A stretch of DNA of 18,044 bases from Beroe ovata (lineage: Eukaryota; Ctenophora; Nuda; Beroida; Beroidae): NCBI GenBank assembly GCA_946803715.1, contig CAMPET010000039.1:258845-276888 (forward strand), written 5' to 3'. The position numbers and the translations under genes are program-made. The notes under the pieces are model-generated. The model made no database searches, was not told where the DNA came from, and saw nothing but the letters and a program-made list of their open reading frames with translations. This document shows positions 10,801 through 18,044 of this stretch, piece by piece. The first letter of the stretch is position 1; each line of letters begins with the position of its first letter.

Positions 10801-13800
10801 TGGGATGGCGGCGGTGGAAGCTGCTAAGAAGAAGCACGAAGCCATACAAACGGACATCAAGGCGTATGAGAGTCGAGTGAAGACAGTGGTTGATATGGCA
10901 ACCATGCTGGAGTCAGAGCGGTATTGGGGGATAGATCGGATCAAAGAGGATTTGGAAAAGGTGGACGTGAAATTTGTCATGATTACACCCACTTGTCTGT
11001 TATGTTGTTTGGCATGTTATAAGTGGCAGGGTTTTCTGTTGTAACAGTACACAACAACCTGAACTCTACTTGCTAAATCACGCCGCCCTTACCAATATGA
11101 CAAGTTCAATCACGCCAGGTTCTTGAGTTGTGGGAAGTTTTACTTCACGCGCTGGTCGGTCGAAGACAACGTCTTGACATGACATACGCGTACACCAAGG
11201 CTCTGCAGGATGTCAATGATCTGATCTCGTATCTAGAGGATTTGAAGGTAACAGCAAACTTGTGCTGGGTTATTGGTGCCTGCTCACTGCTATCGCTCAA
11301 TGTGAGCAGTTATCTCTCGGTATGAAAATGTCATACGAGCATGAGCAGGGGACCTTTATTAATCAATTCTGAAATTTCCCAATATTTTTCCATTATTTTC
11401 CTCAAGAATTTAGTAGTCAGGGGTCCATGATAAAATGCATATTAGCATTGATTTATTAATCCAGGGGGCATATGATGGACACTAGCCTTATGATATTAAT
11501 ATTTGTCATCACAGTATGTACAGCGCATGAATTATGTGGGAAGTGAATTGTGATCACGCGCTCAAAATAGTTAATTCCGATGTGGTTGTCAGGGTAACGA
11601 TTTGCCGCGCAACAGTTTAATAATGTGCCCCATAGTACAATACCATGATATCCAATCACAGCGCTGAGCAACAGTCACGTGACTATGGAAAAGCTTTACC
11701 CCTTGGGGATGTTACTTAGTAATTTCCTGACACCCACACACACACACACACACACANATGGAAAAGCTTTACCCCTTGGGGATGTTACTTAGTAATTTAC
11801 TGACACCCACACACACACAGACACACACATACACAGTACACACTCACTCACACACACAATACACACACACACAATGTGACAGATTATATGCTCACACTGC
11901 ATTATGCCTTATATGGGCAATGTACGCCGTGCGGTCACTTGATACAAGAAAGGGACTAATTCAGAAAATAATAGAGTTCTCCCCCCGTTTCAGTGCTAAC
12001 CCACTCTATAATTTGTAAATGAATAAGTCATAGAGACTAGAGTTGTCACTCATGAGTGATCAATATCATGAAGTTCGACTAAATAGATCGTTTGGGATGA
12101 TGTGCATTATCCAAATTTAATGATAGATTTAATGATAGATCATATCTTGGCCCATTCCAATGTCTCACAGATGCACAATACGCTTCCAATACCTCATCAA
12201 CACACACGCCCATCCGACCAATTATATAACCCAAATGAACCAATCTATCCCCTAGTTAATTACCCCAAGTAACGATAAATGACCCAATTAATAACTCATA
12301 ATTAACTCCCAATCAACTCCCAATTAACTCCAGATTAACTCCCAATTACCCAATCAGGTTCAGCTCTCCTCGTCAGATTACGGCTCGCATCTGGGAGATG
12401 TTGATATCCTGGTTCAGAGACACGGGCTCCTAGAGACTGAATACAGCAGTGCACAGCCCCGTATTGTTGTAGCGCTCGATGTACCGGACGAGTTGCTACA
12501 GATGCAAGGTAAAATACGGTCAACTCAAACACAAGGAAATATCTTTGGTTTTTGGGATGAAANGCGACTTATTTCAATGTGATTCATCAATTTCTTCCCA
12601 GTGAGGCTGAAACTGTCCAAATTTAACATTCGCGTTTGAAGGTCTCTTGTTGCGGCCACATAGAATTACTAAATTATAATCCACATAGAGTAAGACTGCT
12701 GCAACCTTTCAAAGTTTCAAATTTTCCGGCGAAACTTCAGCGTGAGTTATTGATTAAATCATGGAGTATGGAGTTCACTTTGGAAACCACTGTGATAAAG
12801 TACATCATGATACTATTATTTAACATCGAGCAAAGTTTACGTGTGTGCCATCATTAATTATACTATTTTAGTTCAATGCCTCTAAAATCATGGATAGTCA
12901 CATTGAAAACAATTTATAGTGAAGGTATATTGAAAACAAATAGTGCATCAATTATTGAGGACAAGTAGCGTAGTTCGTTCTGAACACTGAACAGTGAACA
13001 CTAGTATTGGTGTCCAGGTGTAACTTTTTCATCACAATTTAGAGTTGAGCTATCATTCATTCATCATGCATACCTCTAGTTGACTCAGTGTACCAAACTT
13101 TCATTCAATTCTTCAAAATGGAATAGAACTAGCTGAGTTCATTCTACGACTATTGTAACAAGCATTTCCAAATTTCAATTATTGACACGCCATATTCCTG
13201 TTCAGAATTTGAATTCCTGTTCGTTCATTTCCCTATCGTGTTCTACTCCGCAGGACAATTTTGGAGTTGGGATGGCGGCGGTGGAAGCTGCTAAGAAGAA
13301 GCACGAAGCCATACAAACGGACATCAAGGCGTATGAGAGTCGAGTGAAGACAGTGGTTGATATGGCAACCATGCTGGAGTCAGAGCGGTATTGGGGGATA
13401 GATCGGATCAAAGAGGATTTGGAAAAGGTGGACGTGAAATTTGTCATGATTACACCCACTTGTCTGTTATGTTGTTTGGCATGTTATAAGTGGCAGGGTT
13501 TTCTGTTGTAACAGTACACAACAACCTGAACTCTACTTGCTAAATCACGCCGCCCTTACCAATATGACAAGTTCAATCACGCCAGGTTCTTGAGTTGTGG
13601 GAAGTTTTACTTCACGCGCTGGTCGGTCGAAGACAACGTCTTGACATGACATACGCGTACACCAAGGCTCTGCAGGATGTCAATGATCTGATCTCGTATC
13701 TAGAGGATTTGAAGGTAACAGTCTATGTGCCCACTTGTGTTGGGTTATTGGTGCCTGCTCACTGCTATCGCTCAATGTGAGCAGTTATCTCTCGATATGA

Positions 13801-16800
13801 AAATGTCATACGACCAGAGGACCTTTTTAATAAATTCTGAAATTTTCCAATATTTTTCCATTATTTTCCTCAAGACTTTAGTAGTCAGGGGTCCATGATA
13901 AAATGCATAATATCATTGATTTATTAATCCAGGGGGCATATGATGGACACTAGCCTTATGATATTAATATTTGTCATCACAGTAGGTATAGAGCATGAAT
14001 TATGTGGGAAGTGAATTGTGATCACGCGCTCACAATAGTTAATTCCGATGTGGTTGTCAGGGTAACGATTTGCCGCGCAACAGTTTAATTATGAGCCCCA
14101 TAGTACNACACACACACACACACACACACACAATGTGACAGATTGTATGCTCACACCGCATTATGCCTTATATGGGCAGTGTACGCCGTATGGTCACTTG
14201 ATACAAGAAAGGGATTAATTCAGAAAATAATAGAGTTCTCCCCCCGTTTCAGTGCCAACCCACTCTATAATTTGTGAATGAATAAGTCATAGAGACTAGA
14301 GTAATCACTCATGAGTGATTCAATATCATGAAGTTCGAATAAATAGATCATTTGGGATGATGTACATTATCCAAAATTAAGTGGCAATGTTATTAAATGT
14401 TATTTATTGGCACTCATTCAACAAGATTATGGTTGGAACAAGTTGCAAATCATTGAATGAGCCATTAATTTACCAATAAGTCTAGAAATTAACCAGTTTA
14501 TCATATGATAACAGTTTTGGTCAATCATCTGATTAATCAGGTGTAAAATCTATCAATCCCATTGCCTTGAGCTATGATAGATCATATCATGGCCCATTCC
14601 AATGTCTCACAGAAAAGACTGTCTTTAGCTGTCTTAACGATACATGTTTCCAATACCTCATCAACACACACGCACATCCGACCAAATATATAACCCAAAT
14701 GAACCAATCTATCCCCTATTTAATTACCCCAAGTAATGATAAATGACCCAATTAATAACTCATAATTAACTCCCAATTAACTCCTATTTAACTCCCAATT
14801 ACCCAATCAGGTTCAGCTCTCCTCGTCAGACTACGGCTCGCATCTGGGAGATGTGGATATCCTGGTTCAGAGGCACGGGCTCCTAGAGACTGAATACAAC
14901 AGTGCACAGCCCCGTATTGCTGTAGCGCTCGATGTACCGGACGAGTTGCTACAGATGCAAGGTAAAATACGGTCTACTGAAACACAAGGAAATATCTTTG
15001 GTTTTTGGGATGAAAATTGATTAATGAGGGGGTTAAACGTGTGTTATTCCATTAAGATTGAGCAATCACTTTACTTTTTTTCCACATAATACAATTGTGT
15101 ACCAGTTCTAAACTGTGTAGAATCGGAGCATGAACGATTAGCGTAAAGTTTACTGCCTGAAGTTCTCTGCCTATACTCTCTGAAATAGTGCGTTTGAGCA
15201 GCACTATTGCATACACAGTGTGTACACAGTACACACTCAAAAATATACACTGTCTTTATACAACGCGAACTGCGGCAGCCCACTTTTTGATCAACATTCC
15301 AATTTCGAGTAAAAGATCATCACAAATATCATTACCTCAAGTATCGCAATGTGCTTGTTGAATTTAATCTGAACATTGTTTGCCGTGCCATTATAAGATA
15401 CAAATATGATGATACTTGTTCACAGCATGTGTGTTGCTGATTGGATTGCTTGTCATAAGTGAAACATAGCAATGTTATCCGGATATTTTGAAATGTGCAA
15501 TGAACACATTATAGAAGAGTCATACGGGAGTAGAAAAATGAACTCTAACCCTCGTCCCAAATTCCCCCTCACTCTCACCCATTTCTACTCACTTCCACTA
15601 AACTCAATCACCCCCCATTCCCACACTCACTGCCTACATTCACCCTCCTTTATCCTCAAACATTTCACTCCTCAGTTTACCATTCCTCACTTTTCTCGCT
15701 CTCTCTCTCAGGCGATGAGGGGGATAATGGTGCGGAGTCCGCGACTTCTCTCTCGGACAGATGTGCCACGCTTCGCGCCACTGTAACGGCAGTAGACGAG
15801 TTACTGGCCATGCGGAAACACAACCTCGTGACGTCACAGCATCTCCATAAATTCTATGAGGATGTGGATAATGAGGATGACTGGATAGGTAAGGATTCAG
15901 GGTGAGGATAGGTGAGGAAACAGGTTGACAAGACCCCAAGACGGGGTGAGGATAAGTGGTGAGGGTTGGTGAGTATTCAGGGTGATGATTGGTGAGAGTG
16001 GGGATGGGTGAGGATGGTGAATGATGTGGAGAGTGGGGATGGGTGAGGGCTGAGGGTACAATGTACCTAAGTGAGGGTAAGTGAGGATTGAGAGGATATG
16101 GATGAATGTTTCTCACTATACCCCTCGTCAGATGAGAAGATAAAGATAGCGACTGCAGCTCCCTACGGCACAGATTTACCGACAGTGTCCACACTGTACA
16201 AGCATCACGAGATGTTCGGGATTGAGGTGGACAACCACGCCCATATTGTCAACCAGGTATGTCAACCTGGCATCGAGACAACTCAGTGCAGTTATTGAAG
16301 TGGCATGTGGCCAAATATTCTGGATACTAGGAATTCGTGACTTACAAAAATAGAATATTTCCTGAATATTATGATAAATTATCCGTAGAATCGCGCACCA
16401 TGAAATTGCTGACTATTTCAGTAACTGTCACTCTTACAGGTGTGTGAACAGGGAGAGAATCTGATAGTTTGCGGAAACTTCGACAGTGACAACATTGAGA
16501 TAAGGATAAAACAGGTCTGTATATTACAATGTATTATGTATTAGTGTCTGTCTGTCACTCTGTAGCCAGTTATAGCTGTGTCTAGGTCTGTGTTTTGGCT
16601 ATCCTCGCATCCAGCCCTGTGTTTGTGTGTTTGATTGTACATTTGATTGTACATTTGATTGTACATTTGATTGTACATTTGATTGTACATTTGATTGTAT
16701 ATTTATTATTTGATTGTACATTTGATTGTACATTTGATTGTACATTGAGCGTAGCATCTGTTCCGTGACACTATTCGTACACTGTTCTCTTTCCACACAT

Positions 16801-17748
16801 GGCTGATTCAATTCACTGTGGGATTTTACAATTATTCTAATACAAAACACTAGTCACTACTCACTACTACAACACTAGTCACTAATACAAAACACTAGTC
16901 ACTACTAGGCAGTACGCACTACTGTTTACCCCGTGGCTGATATATCCGGTGTAGTATGCTTTATCGGGACTATTTAGTGTTAACGCACTATAGTATGACA
17001 TGTCCGTGTGTCAAACTGAAATTTCGAACACTGGTATCGTGATGATTAACTATCGGCCTGCCATCTTCTGACAGACAGCTGCACACACTGAAATATGGTT
17101 TAAGTTGCAGCGCCATCCTAGAAAATTAACAGTTTTGTAATAACGGGTTAGCTGCTGTTGGCTGCCCTAATTTTCTAATACCATCCCATTTCAGCTGAGA
17201 GAGCACTATGACAAGCTGTGTAACTTGTGCAAACACCGGAAATCTCGTCTTCTCGAAGTGGTGTCCTTCCAAACAGTGAGTTGTCGGAAATTACTCCGCC
17301 GTTTTCGTTCTTTTTACTTATCATGCCACTTTTGATAAACTTGGTATCAAGAGCGTTACAATCTCGAATGATGTAATGAAAAATATTGAAATGGCGCCAT
17401 TCACTTTTCCTTGAAAAACAGTTTTAAATTCACGATGGGTATTATTTTCAGTTTTAAATATCGTTATCAGGTCCATACCAAGGTATCTACCGCAATATAC
17501 ATTGTACAATGAGCACACACACACACACANCTGACAGACAGCTGCACACACTGAAATATGGTTGCAGCGCCATCCTAAAAATTTAACAGTTTTGTTATTT
17601 AACAGTTTTGTAATAACGGGTTAGCTGCTGTTGGCTGCCCTAATTTTCTAATATCATCCCATTTCAGCTGAGAGAACACTACGATAAGCTGTGTAACTTG
17701 TGCAAACACCGGAAATCTCGACTTCTTGAGGTGGTGTCCTTCCAAACT
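4804..17748 (+). CDS. Beta-spectrin, 5' portion (CH1, CH2, spectrin repeats 1 to ~4)
   Basis: Beta-spectrin pairs antiparallel with alpha-spectrin to form the actin-crosslinking membrane skeleton. Counting duplicated exons once, about 725 residues are visible: an N-terminal extension (1-27), CH1 (about 28-131), CH2 (about 147-255), then triple-helical repeats from about 277. Both actinin-type actin-binding signatures are present: the [10 protein letters not shown] type in CH1 and the [17 protein letters not shown] type. Lineage marks include [10 protein letters not shown] and [13 protein letters not shown] in repeat 1 and [20 protein letters not shown] opening repeat 2. Known beta-spectrins exceed 2,000 residues, so more than half lies beyond the right edge. 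Conventional versus beta-heavy type cannot be settled here, though the alignment I recall is closest to conventional beta. Exons A, B, C and G each appear twice because haplotypes seem to be placed in series. Confidence 0.93.
5110..5183 (+). CDS. Beta-spectrin exon 2 (CH1 start, actin-binding signature 1)
   Basis: Acceptor TTCTTTTTAACAG and donor GTAAGT. Encodes [20 protein letters not shown], the first CH1 helix with the actinin-type signature. Confidence 0.95.
5316..5474 (+). CDS. Beta-spectrin exon 3 (CH1 core)
   Basis: Acceptor TTGTCCCTAG and donor GTATTG, phase 0 at both ends, 53 codons. Encodes [20 protein letters not shown] followed by [12 protein letters not shown], classic CH1 helices. 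Confidence 0.96.
5585..5683 (+). CDS. Beta-spectrin exon 4 (CH1 end, signature 2)
   Basis: Acceptor CATTCCATTTAG and donor GTGAGG, 33 codons. Encodes [18 protein letters not shown] and [13 protein letters not shown], the second actinin-type signature. Confidence 0.96.
5955..6217 (+). CDS. Beta-spectrin exon 5 (CH2)
   Basis: Acceptor TATCTCCGCAG and donor GTGAGT. Covers the inter-CH linker ([20 protein letters not shown]) and most of CH2, including [20 protein letters not shown]. Leaves phase 2, completed by exon 6. Confidence 0.96.
6264..6365. repeat. 33-bp minisatellite in spectrin intron 5
   Basis: The unit starting cgcaactatgatatacatcg restarts at 6264, 6309 and 6342. The first copy carries an extra 12-bp internal duplication (cgagagatacat), so its spacing is 45 rather than 33. 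Confidence 0.9.
6366..7095. other. Spectrin intron 5, unique part
   Basis: AT-rich, non-coding sequence between the two tandem repeats of this 1.1-kb intron. I see no gene or structured element in it. Confidence 0.6.
7096..7335. repeat. 35-bp pyrimidine-rich minisatellite ending at a splice acceptor
   Basis: Units beginning tatcctcacctccccactca start at 7141, 7176, 7211, 7278 and 7313, with degenerate copies further left. The contig join at 7230 falls inside it, and sequence after the N (tgattcccac, attctcacct) resembles 7096 onward. The last copy forms the polypyrimidine tract of the acceptor at 7336-7337. Confidence 0.88.
7338..7467 (+). CDS. Beta-spectrin exon 6 (CH2 end and linker)
   Basis: Acceptor CCACTCACTCAG and donor GTGGGT. 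Encodes [20 protein letters not shown], the conserved C-terminal CH2 helix, followed by [20 protein letters not shown] and IVK. Confidence 0.95.
7676..7775 (+). CDS. Beta-spectrin exon 7 (linker helix before repeat 1)
   Basis: Acceptor AATCTGTTTCAG and donor GTAAGC, leaving phase 1. Encodes [20 protein letters not shown] and [13 protein letters not shown]. Confidence 0.93.
8014..8101 (+). CDS. Beta-spectrin exon 8 (repeat 1)
   Basis: Acceptor AATATCCCTGCAG and donor GTTAGT, from phase 1 to phase 2. Encodes [20 protein letters not shown] and YRTQEKPPK, closely matching repeat 1 of known beta-spectrins. Confidence 0.92.
8234..8369 (+). CDS. Beta-spectrin exon 9 (repeat 1), 3' end repeated
   Basis: Acceptor GCTTCTCCTGCAG. 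Encodes [20 protein letters not shown] and [17 protein letters not shown]. The end given uses the first of four donors at 8370, 8400, 8430 and 8460, created by a 30-bp tandem repeat and all in the same frame. Using a later donor would add 10, 20 or 30 residues. Confidence 0.9.
8355..8474 (+). repeat. 30-bp tandem repeat copying an exon end and its 5' splice site
   Basis: Four copies of about 30 bp, each carrying caacttgag followed by a donor: GTGGGT at 8370, GTGAGT at 8400, GTGGGT at 8430 and GTGGGT at 8460. The period is a multiple of three and no stop occurs, so each copy extends the ORF by a [10 protein letters not shown]-like decapeptide. The second donor is closest to consensus. Confidence 0.93.
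8475..9005. other. Spectrin intron 9 with TG microsatellite
   Basis: Non-coding. It holds TG-rich tracts at about 8637-8686 and 8794-8896, including interrupted (tg)n with cgtgagtgtgtg variants. No gene is supported. Confidence 0.65.
9006..9077. repeat. 72-bp foldback element, 19-bp terminal inverted repeats
   Basis: Arms gtgcggaatgcccaacttc (9006-9024) and gaagttgggtattccgtac (9059-9077) are reverse complements with two mismatches. A third copy of the arm core (gttgggtattcc) lies between them, so two alternative hairpins are possible. No target-site duplication is evident. Confidence 0.75.
9137..9277 (+). CDS. Beta-spectrin exon 10 (end of repeat 1, start of repeat 2)
   Basis: Acceptor CTGTTCTCAG and donor GTGAGT, phase 0 at both ends, 47 codons. 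Encodes [20 protein letters not shown] and then [20 protein letters not shown], the helix shared by repeats 1 and 2. Confidence 0.95.
9278..10786. other. Spectrin intron 10 (hosts the nested gene)
   Basis: A 1.5-kb intron, the longest in the gene. Apart from the antisense peptide gene it holds AT-rich non-coding sequence and a 13-bp direct duplication of agattcacgtccc near 9630-9656. From 10097 on it is repeated at 12564 onward. Confidence 0.65.
9664..9888 (-). CDS. Small secreted acidic peptide with four cysteines, nested in a spectrin intron
   Basis: A 74-codon single-exon ORF antisense to spectrin. It opens with a convincing signal peptide: MFLKH, a hydrophobic core [11 protein letters not shown], and a likely cleavage near TGA-PV. 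The predicted mature peptide of about 55 residues is very acidic, with about 19 Asp/Glu, one Arg and no Lys. Its four cysteines are spaced C-X3-C-X12-C-X3-C, the pattern of disulfide-stapled helical hairpins (alpha-hairpinin-like), a fold seen in unrelated secreted peptides including protease inhibitors and some venom peptides. The strong negative charge is unlike cationic antimicrobial or channel-blocking members, so no activity is assigned. I see no TATA box or canonical AATAAA, and I recognise no family. Confidence 0.65.
   Translation of the reverse strand: MFLKHLFITLMMYTMVTGAPVNDDDIDEGATVPMTESELDAYDDCLIDCEQFYGDRAVFLQCTDDCLAEVVSED
10787..10960 (+). CDS. Beta-spectrin exon A, copy 1 (repeat 2)
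   Basis: Acceptor GTTCTACTCCGCAG and the weak donor GTGGAC, 58 codons, phase 0 at both ends. Encodes [20 protein letters not shown] and [20 protein letters not shown], helices B and C of repeat 2. Confidence 0.93.
11119..11247 (+). CDS. Beta-spectrin exon B, copy 1 (end of repeat 2, start of repeat 3)
   Basis: Acceptor AATCACGCCAG and donor GTAACA, 43 codons, phase 0. Encodes [20 protein letters not shown] and [13 protein letters not shown], matching the LWEYLL/RRQRLEM segment of known beta-spectrins. Confidence 0.94.
11248..12357. other. Spectrin intron B, copy 1, with two contig ends
   Basis: Non-coding. A perfect 8-bp inverted repeat ctgctcac / gtgagcag lies near 11280-11315. Sequence at 11685-11736 recurs right after the join at 11758-11809 with one mismatch. 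CA tracts lie at about 11734-11756 and 11805-11872. The last 70 bp is a degenerate repeat of taactcccaat running into the acceptor of exon C. Confidence 0.75.
12358..12508 (+). CDS. Beta-spectrin exon C, copy 1 (repeat 3)
   Basis: Acceptor TTACCCAATCAG and donor GTAAAA, 50 codons plus one base (phase 1). Encodes [20 protein letters not shown] and ends [10 protein letters not shown]. It differs from copy 2 at five bases, two changing residues (Ser/Asn and Val/Ala). Confidence 0.92.
13254..13427 (+). CDS. Beta-spectrin exon A, copy 2
   Basis: Identical in sequence to the copy at 10787-10960, including splice sites. Exon C copy 1 ends in phase 1 and this exon starts in phase 0, so the two cannot be joined in frame; it is taken as the other haplotype's exon. 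Confidence 0.9.
13586..13714 (+). CDS. Beta-spectrin exon B, copy 2
   Basis: Identical to 11119-11247. The intron diverges from copy 1 a few bases after the donor (GTAACAG). Confidence 0.9.
13715..14810. other. Spectrin intron B, copy 2
   Basis: Non-coding. It is the allelic counterpart of 11248-12357, interrupted by the join at 14107, with a CA tract at 14108-14132 and an extra ~190-bp segment at 14381-14572. Confidence 0.75.
14381..14572. mobile_element. Insertion present in one copy only, MITE-like
   Basis: This stretch is absent at the matching point of the other copy (about 12115-12140). Its ends carry short inverted repeats, ggcaatg (14383) and cattgcc (about 14560). An internal inverted repeat pairs tggcactcattcaa with ttgaatgagcca. 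The size and structure fit a small non-autonomous DNA transposon; no target-site duplication is clear. Confidence 0.5.
14811..14961 (+). CDS. Beta-spectrin exon C, copy 2 (repeat 3)
   Basis: The copy contiguous with the downstream exons. Same splice sites and phase as copy 1, with five base differences. Joins exon D in phase 1. Confidence 0.93.
14962..15711. other. Spectrin intron C
   Basis: Non-coding. The first 54 bp also occur after exon C copy 1, up to the join at 12563. The last ~170 bp (15541-15711) is strongly pyrimidine-rich, with repeated ctcac and cccatt motifs, and ends in CTCTCTCTCTCAG. No gene is supported in between. Confidence 0.7.
15712..15888 (+). CDS. Beta-spectrin exon D (end of repeat 3, start of repeat 4)
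   Basis: Acceptor CTCTCTCTCTCAG and donor GTAAGG, phase 1 at both ends. Encodes [40 protein letters not shown] and [16 protein letters not shown], the usual pattern of helix C leading into the next repeat's helix A. Confidence 0.93.
15889..16131. repeat. Purine-rich gggtgagg-type repeat in intron D
   Basis: Degenerate tandem units such as ggtgaggata and gagtggggatgggtgagg fill about 15895-16095. They are the reverse complement in style, and partly in exact sequence (aggtgaggata / tatcctcacct), of the pyrimidine tracts at 7096-7335 and 15541-15711. Confidence 0.8.
16132..16256 (+). CDS. Beta-spectrin exon E (repeat 4)
   Basis: Acceptor ATACCCCTCGTCAG and donor GTATGT, phase 1 to 0. Encodes [20 protein letters not shown] and [20 protein letters not shown]. 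Confidence 0.93.
16440..16514 (+). CDS. Beta-spectrin exon F (repeat 4)
   Basis: Acceptor TGTCACTCTTACAG and donor GTCTGT, 25 codons in phase 0. Encodes [20 protein letters not shown] and IRIKQ. Confidence 0.9.
16515..17194. other. Spectrin intron F
   Basis: Non-coding. Besides the 12-bp satellite at 16628-16746 it holds degenerate actagtcactac-type repeats at about 16848-16915. From 17068 on it is repeated after the join at 17530. Confidence 0.75.
16628..16746. repeat. 12-bp tandem repeat (atttgattgtac), about nine to ten copies
   Basis: Near-perfect copies of atttgattgtac, with one degenerate unit near 16700. The repeat keeps frames open on both strands but encodes nothing supported. Confidence 0.95.
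17068..17529. repeat. Segment repeated at 17531-17977 (probable haplotype pair)
   Basis: Exon G with about 130 bp of upstream intron and 250 bp of downstream intron recurs after the single-N join. The copies differ by scattered substitutions and small indels. Each ends in a CA tract (17513-17529 and about 17978-18044). Confidence 0.9.
17195..17275 (+). CDS. Beta-spectrin exon G, copy 1 (repeat 4)
   Basis: Acceptor CATCCCATTTCAG and donor GTGAGT, 27 codons in phase 0. Encodes [20 protein letters not shown] and EVVSFQT. Confidence 0.92.
17668..17748 (+). CDS. Beta-spectrin exon G, copy 2
   Basis: Same protein sequence as copy 1, with seven base differences in 81, all silent. It is in phase 0, so it could in principle be spliced after copy 1, but that would repeat 27 residues inside one spectrin repeat. 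It is read as the other allele. Confidence 0.9.
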
Positions 17749-18044
17749 GTGAGTTTTCGAAAAAAAATACTCCGCCGTTTTCGTTATTTTATCACTTTTG
17801 ATAAACTTGGTATCAAGAGCGTTACAATCGAATGATGTAATGAAAAATACTGAAATGGCGCCATTCACTCTTCCTTGAAAAACAGTTTCAAATTCACGAT
17901 GGGTATTATTTTCAGTTTTAAATATCGTTATCAGGCCCAAGGTATCTACCGCAATGTACATTGTACAATGAGCACAAACACTCACACACACACACGCACA
18001 CACACACGCACACACATACACACACAAAAACACAAACAAACACA
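17749..18044. other. Spectrin intron G, copy 2, ending in CA microsatellite
   Basis: The intron corresponds to 17276-17529. Interrupted (ca)n runs from about 17978 to the window edge. No coding sequence is seen. Confidence 0.8.

Larger units (their letters stand above)
10097..11638. repeat. Segment duplicated at 12564-14106 (probable haplotype copy 1)
   Basis: This stretch, with exons A1 and B1, matches 12564-14106 end to end. The second copy is bounded by single-N joins at 12563 and 14107. About 1 kb in the middle looks identical while both ends differ by substitutions and small indels. Confidence 0.9.
12564..14106. repeat. Probable haplotype copy 2 of 10097-11638
   Basis: A contig bounded by N at both ends that repeats upstream sequence. 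It contains exons A and B again. See the first copy for comparison. Confidence 0.9.

Noticed and set aside
10787-13714. Real tandem duplication or mutually exclusive exons A and B
   Set aside because: Identical protein, intron identity, single-N boundaries and a phase clash between C copy 1 and A copy 2 favour an assembly artefact.
15640-16194. 184-codon minus-strand ORF rich in His, Pro and Ser
   Set aside because: It is the antisense of spectrin exon D and the gggtgagg repeats, and its composition follows from the repeat.
16599-16850. Minus-strand ORF with repeated MYNQ/NVQS units
   Set aside because: It is the 12-bp satellite read in an open frame inside a spectrin intron; no start context, splice signals or domain.
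1-18044. CRISPR-like arrays
   Set aside because: The tandem repeats are contiguous without unique spacers, and the DNA is animal nuclear sequence.

Overview
This is animal nuclear DNA. Genes are split into short exons with GT-AG introns, there is no operon structure, and the main gene encodes beta-spectrin, a protein found only in animals and their closest relatives. Introns are mostly 80 bp to 1.5 kb and rich in minisatellites and CA/TG microsatellites. Six single-N gaps (3620, 7230, 11757, 12563, 14107, 17530) mark contig joins. Several joins are flanked by two slightly different copies of the same sequence, as expected from a very heterozygous wild invertebrate whose haplotypes were not collapsed. 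I cannot assign a phylum.

Layout. (1) 146-3224, minus strand: ten exons of an unrecognised, probably nuclear protein. It has a basic N-terminus, an AT-hook-like motif, a long Gln/Ser-rich middle and two C2H2 zinc fingers; its 3' end lies outside the window. Nine exon joins fit in phase; one (exon 6 to 7) is uncertain. (2) 3225-4802: head-to-head intergenic region with a GC-rich nested inverted repeat (3822-4012). (3) 4804 to the right edge, plus strand: the 5' part of a beta-spectrin gene. It encodes two calponin-homology (CH) domains and spectrin repeats 1 to about 4, roughly 725 residues once duplicated exons are counted once. (4) 9664-9888, minus strand, inside a spectrin intron: a small intronless gene for a secreted, very acidic peptide with a four-cysteine helical-hairpin pattern.

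Main conclusions. The A-B-C exon set of spectrin appears twice (10787-12508 and 13254-14961). Joining the first C exon (ends in phase 1) to the second A exon (starts in phase 0) would break the frame, so this is best read as two haplotypes placed end to end, not a real exon duplication. The same holds for the doubled exon at 17195 and 17668. Points of real biological interest are a 30-bp tandem duplication that copies a 5' splice site four times in frame, the nested antisense peptide gene, a spectrin start codon one base after a splice acceptor, the nested palindrome between the divergent genes, and pyrimidine- and purine-rich tracts of complementary composition on either side of one spectrin exon.
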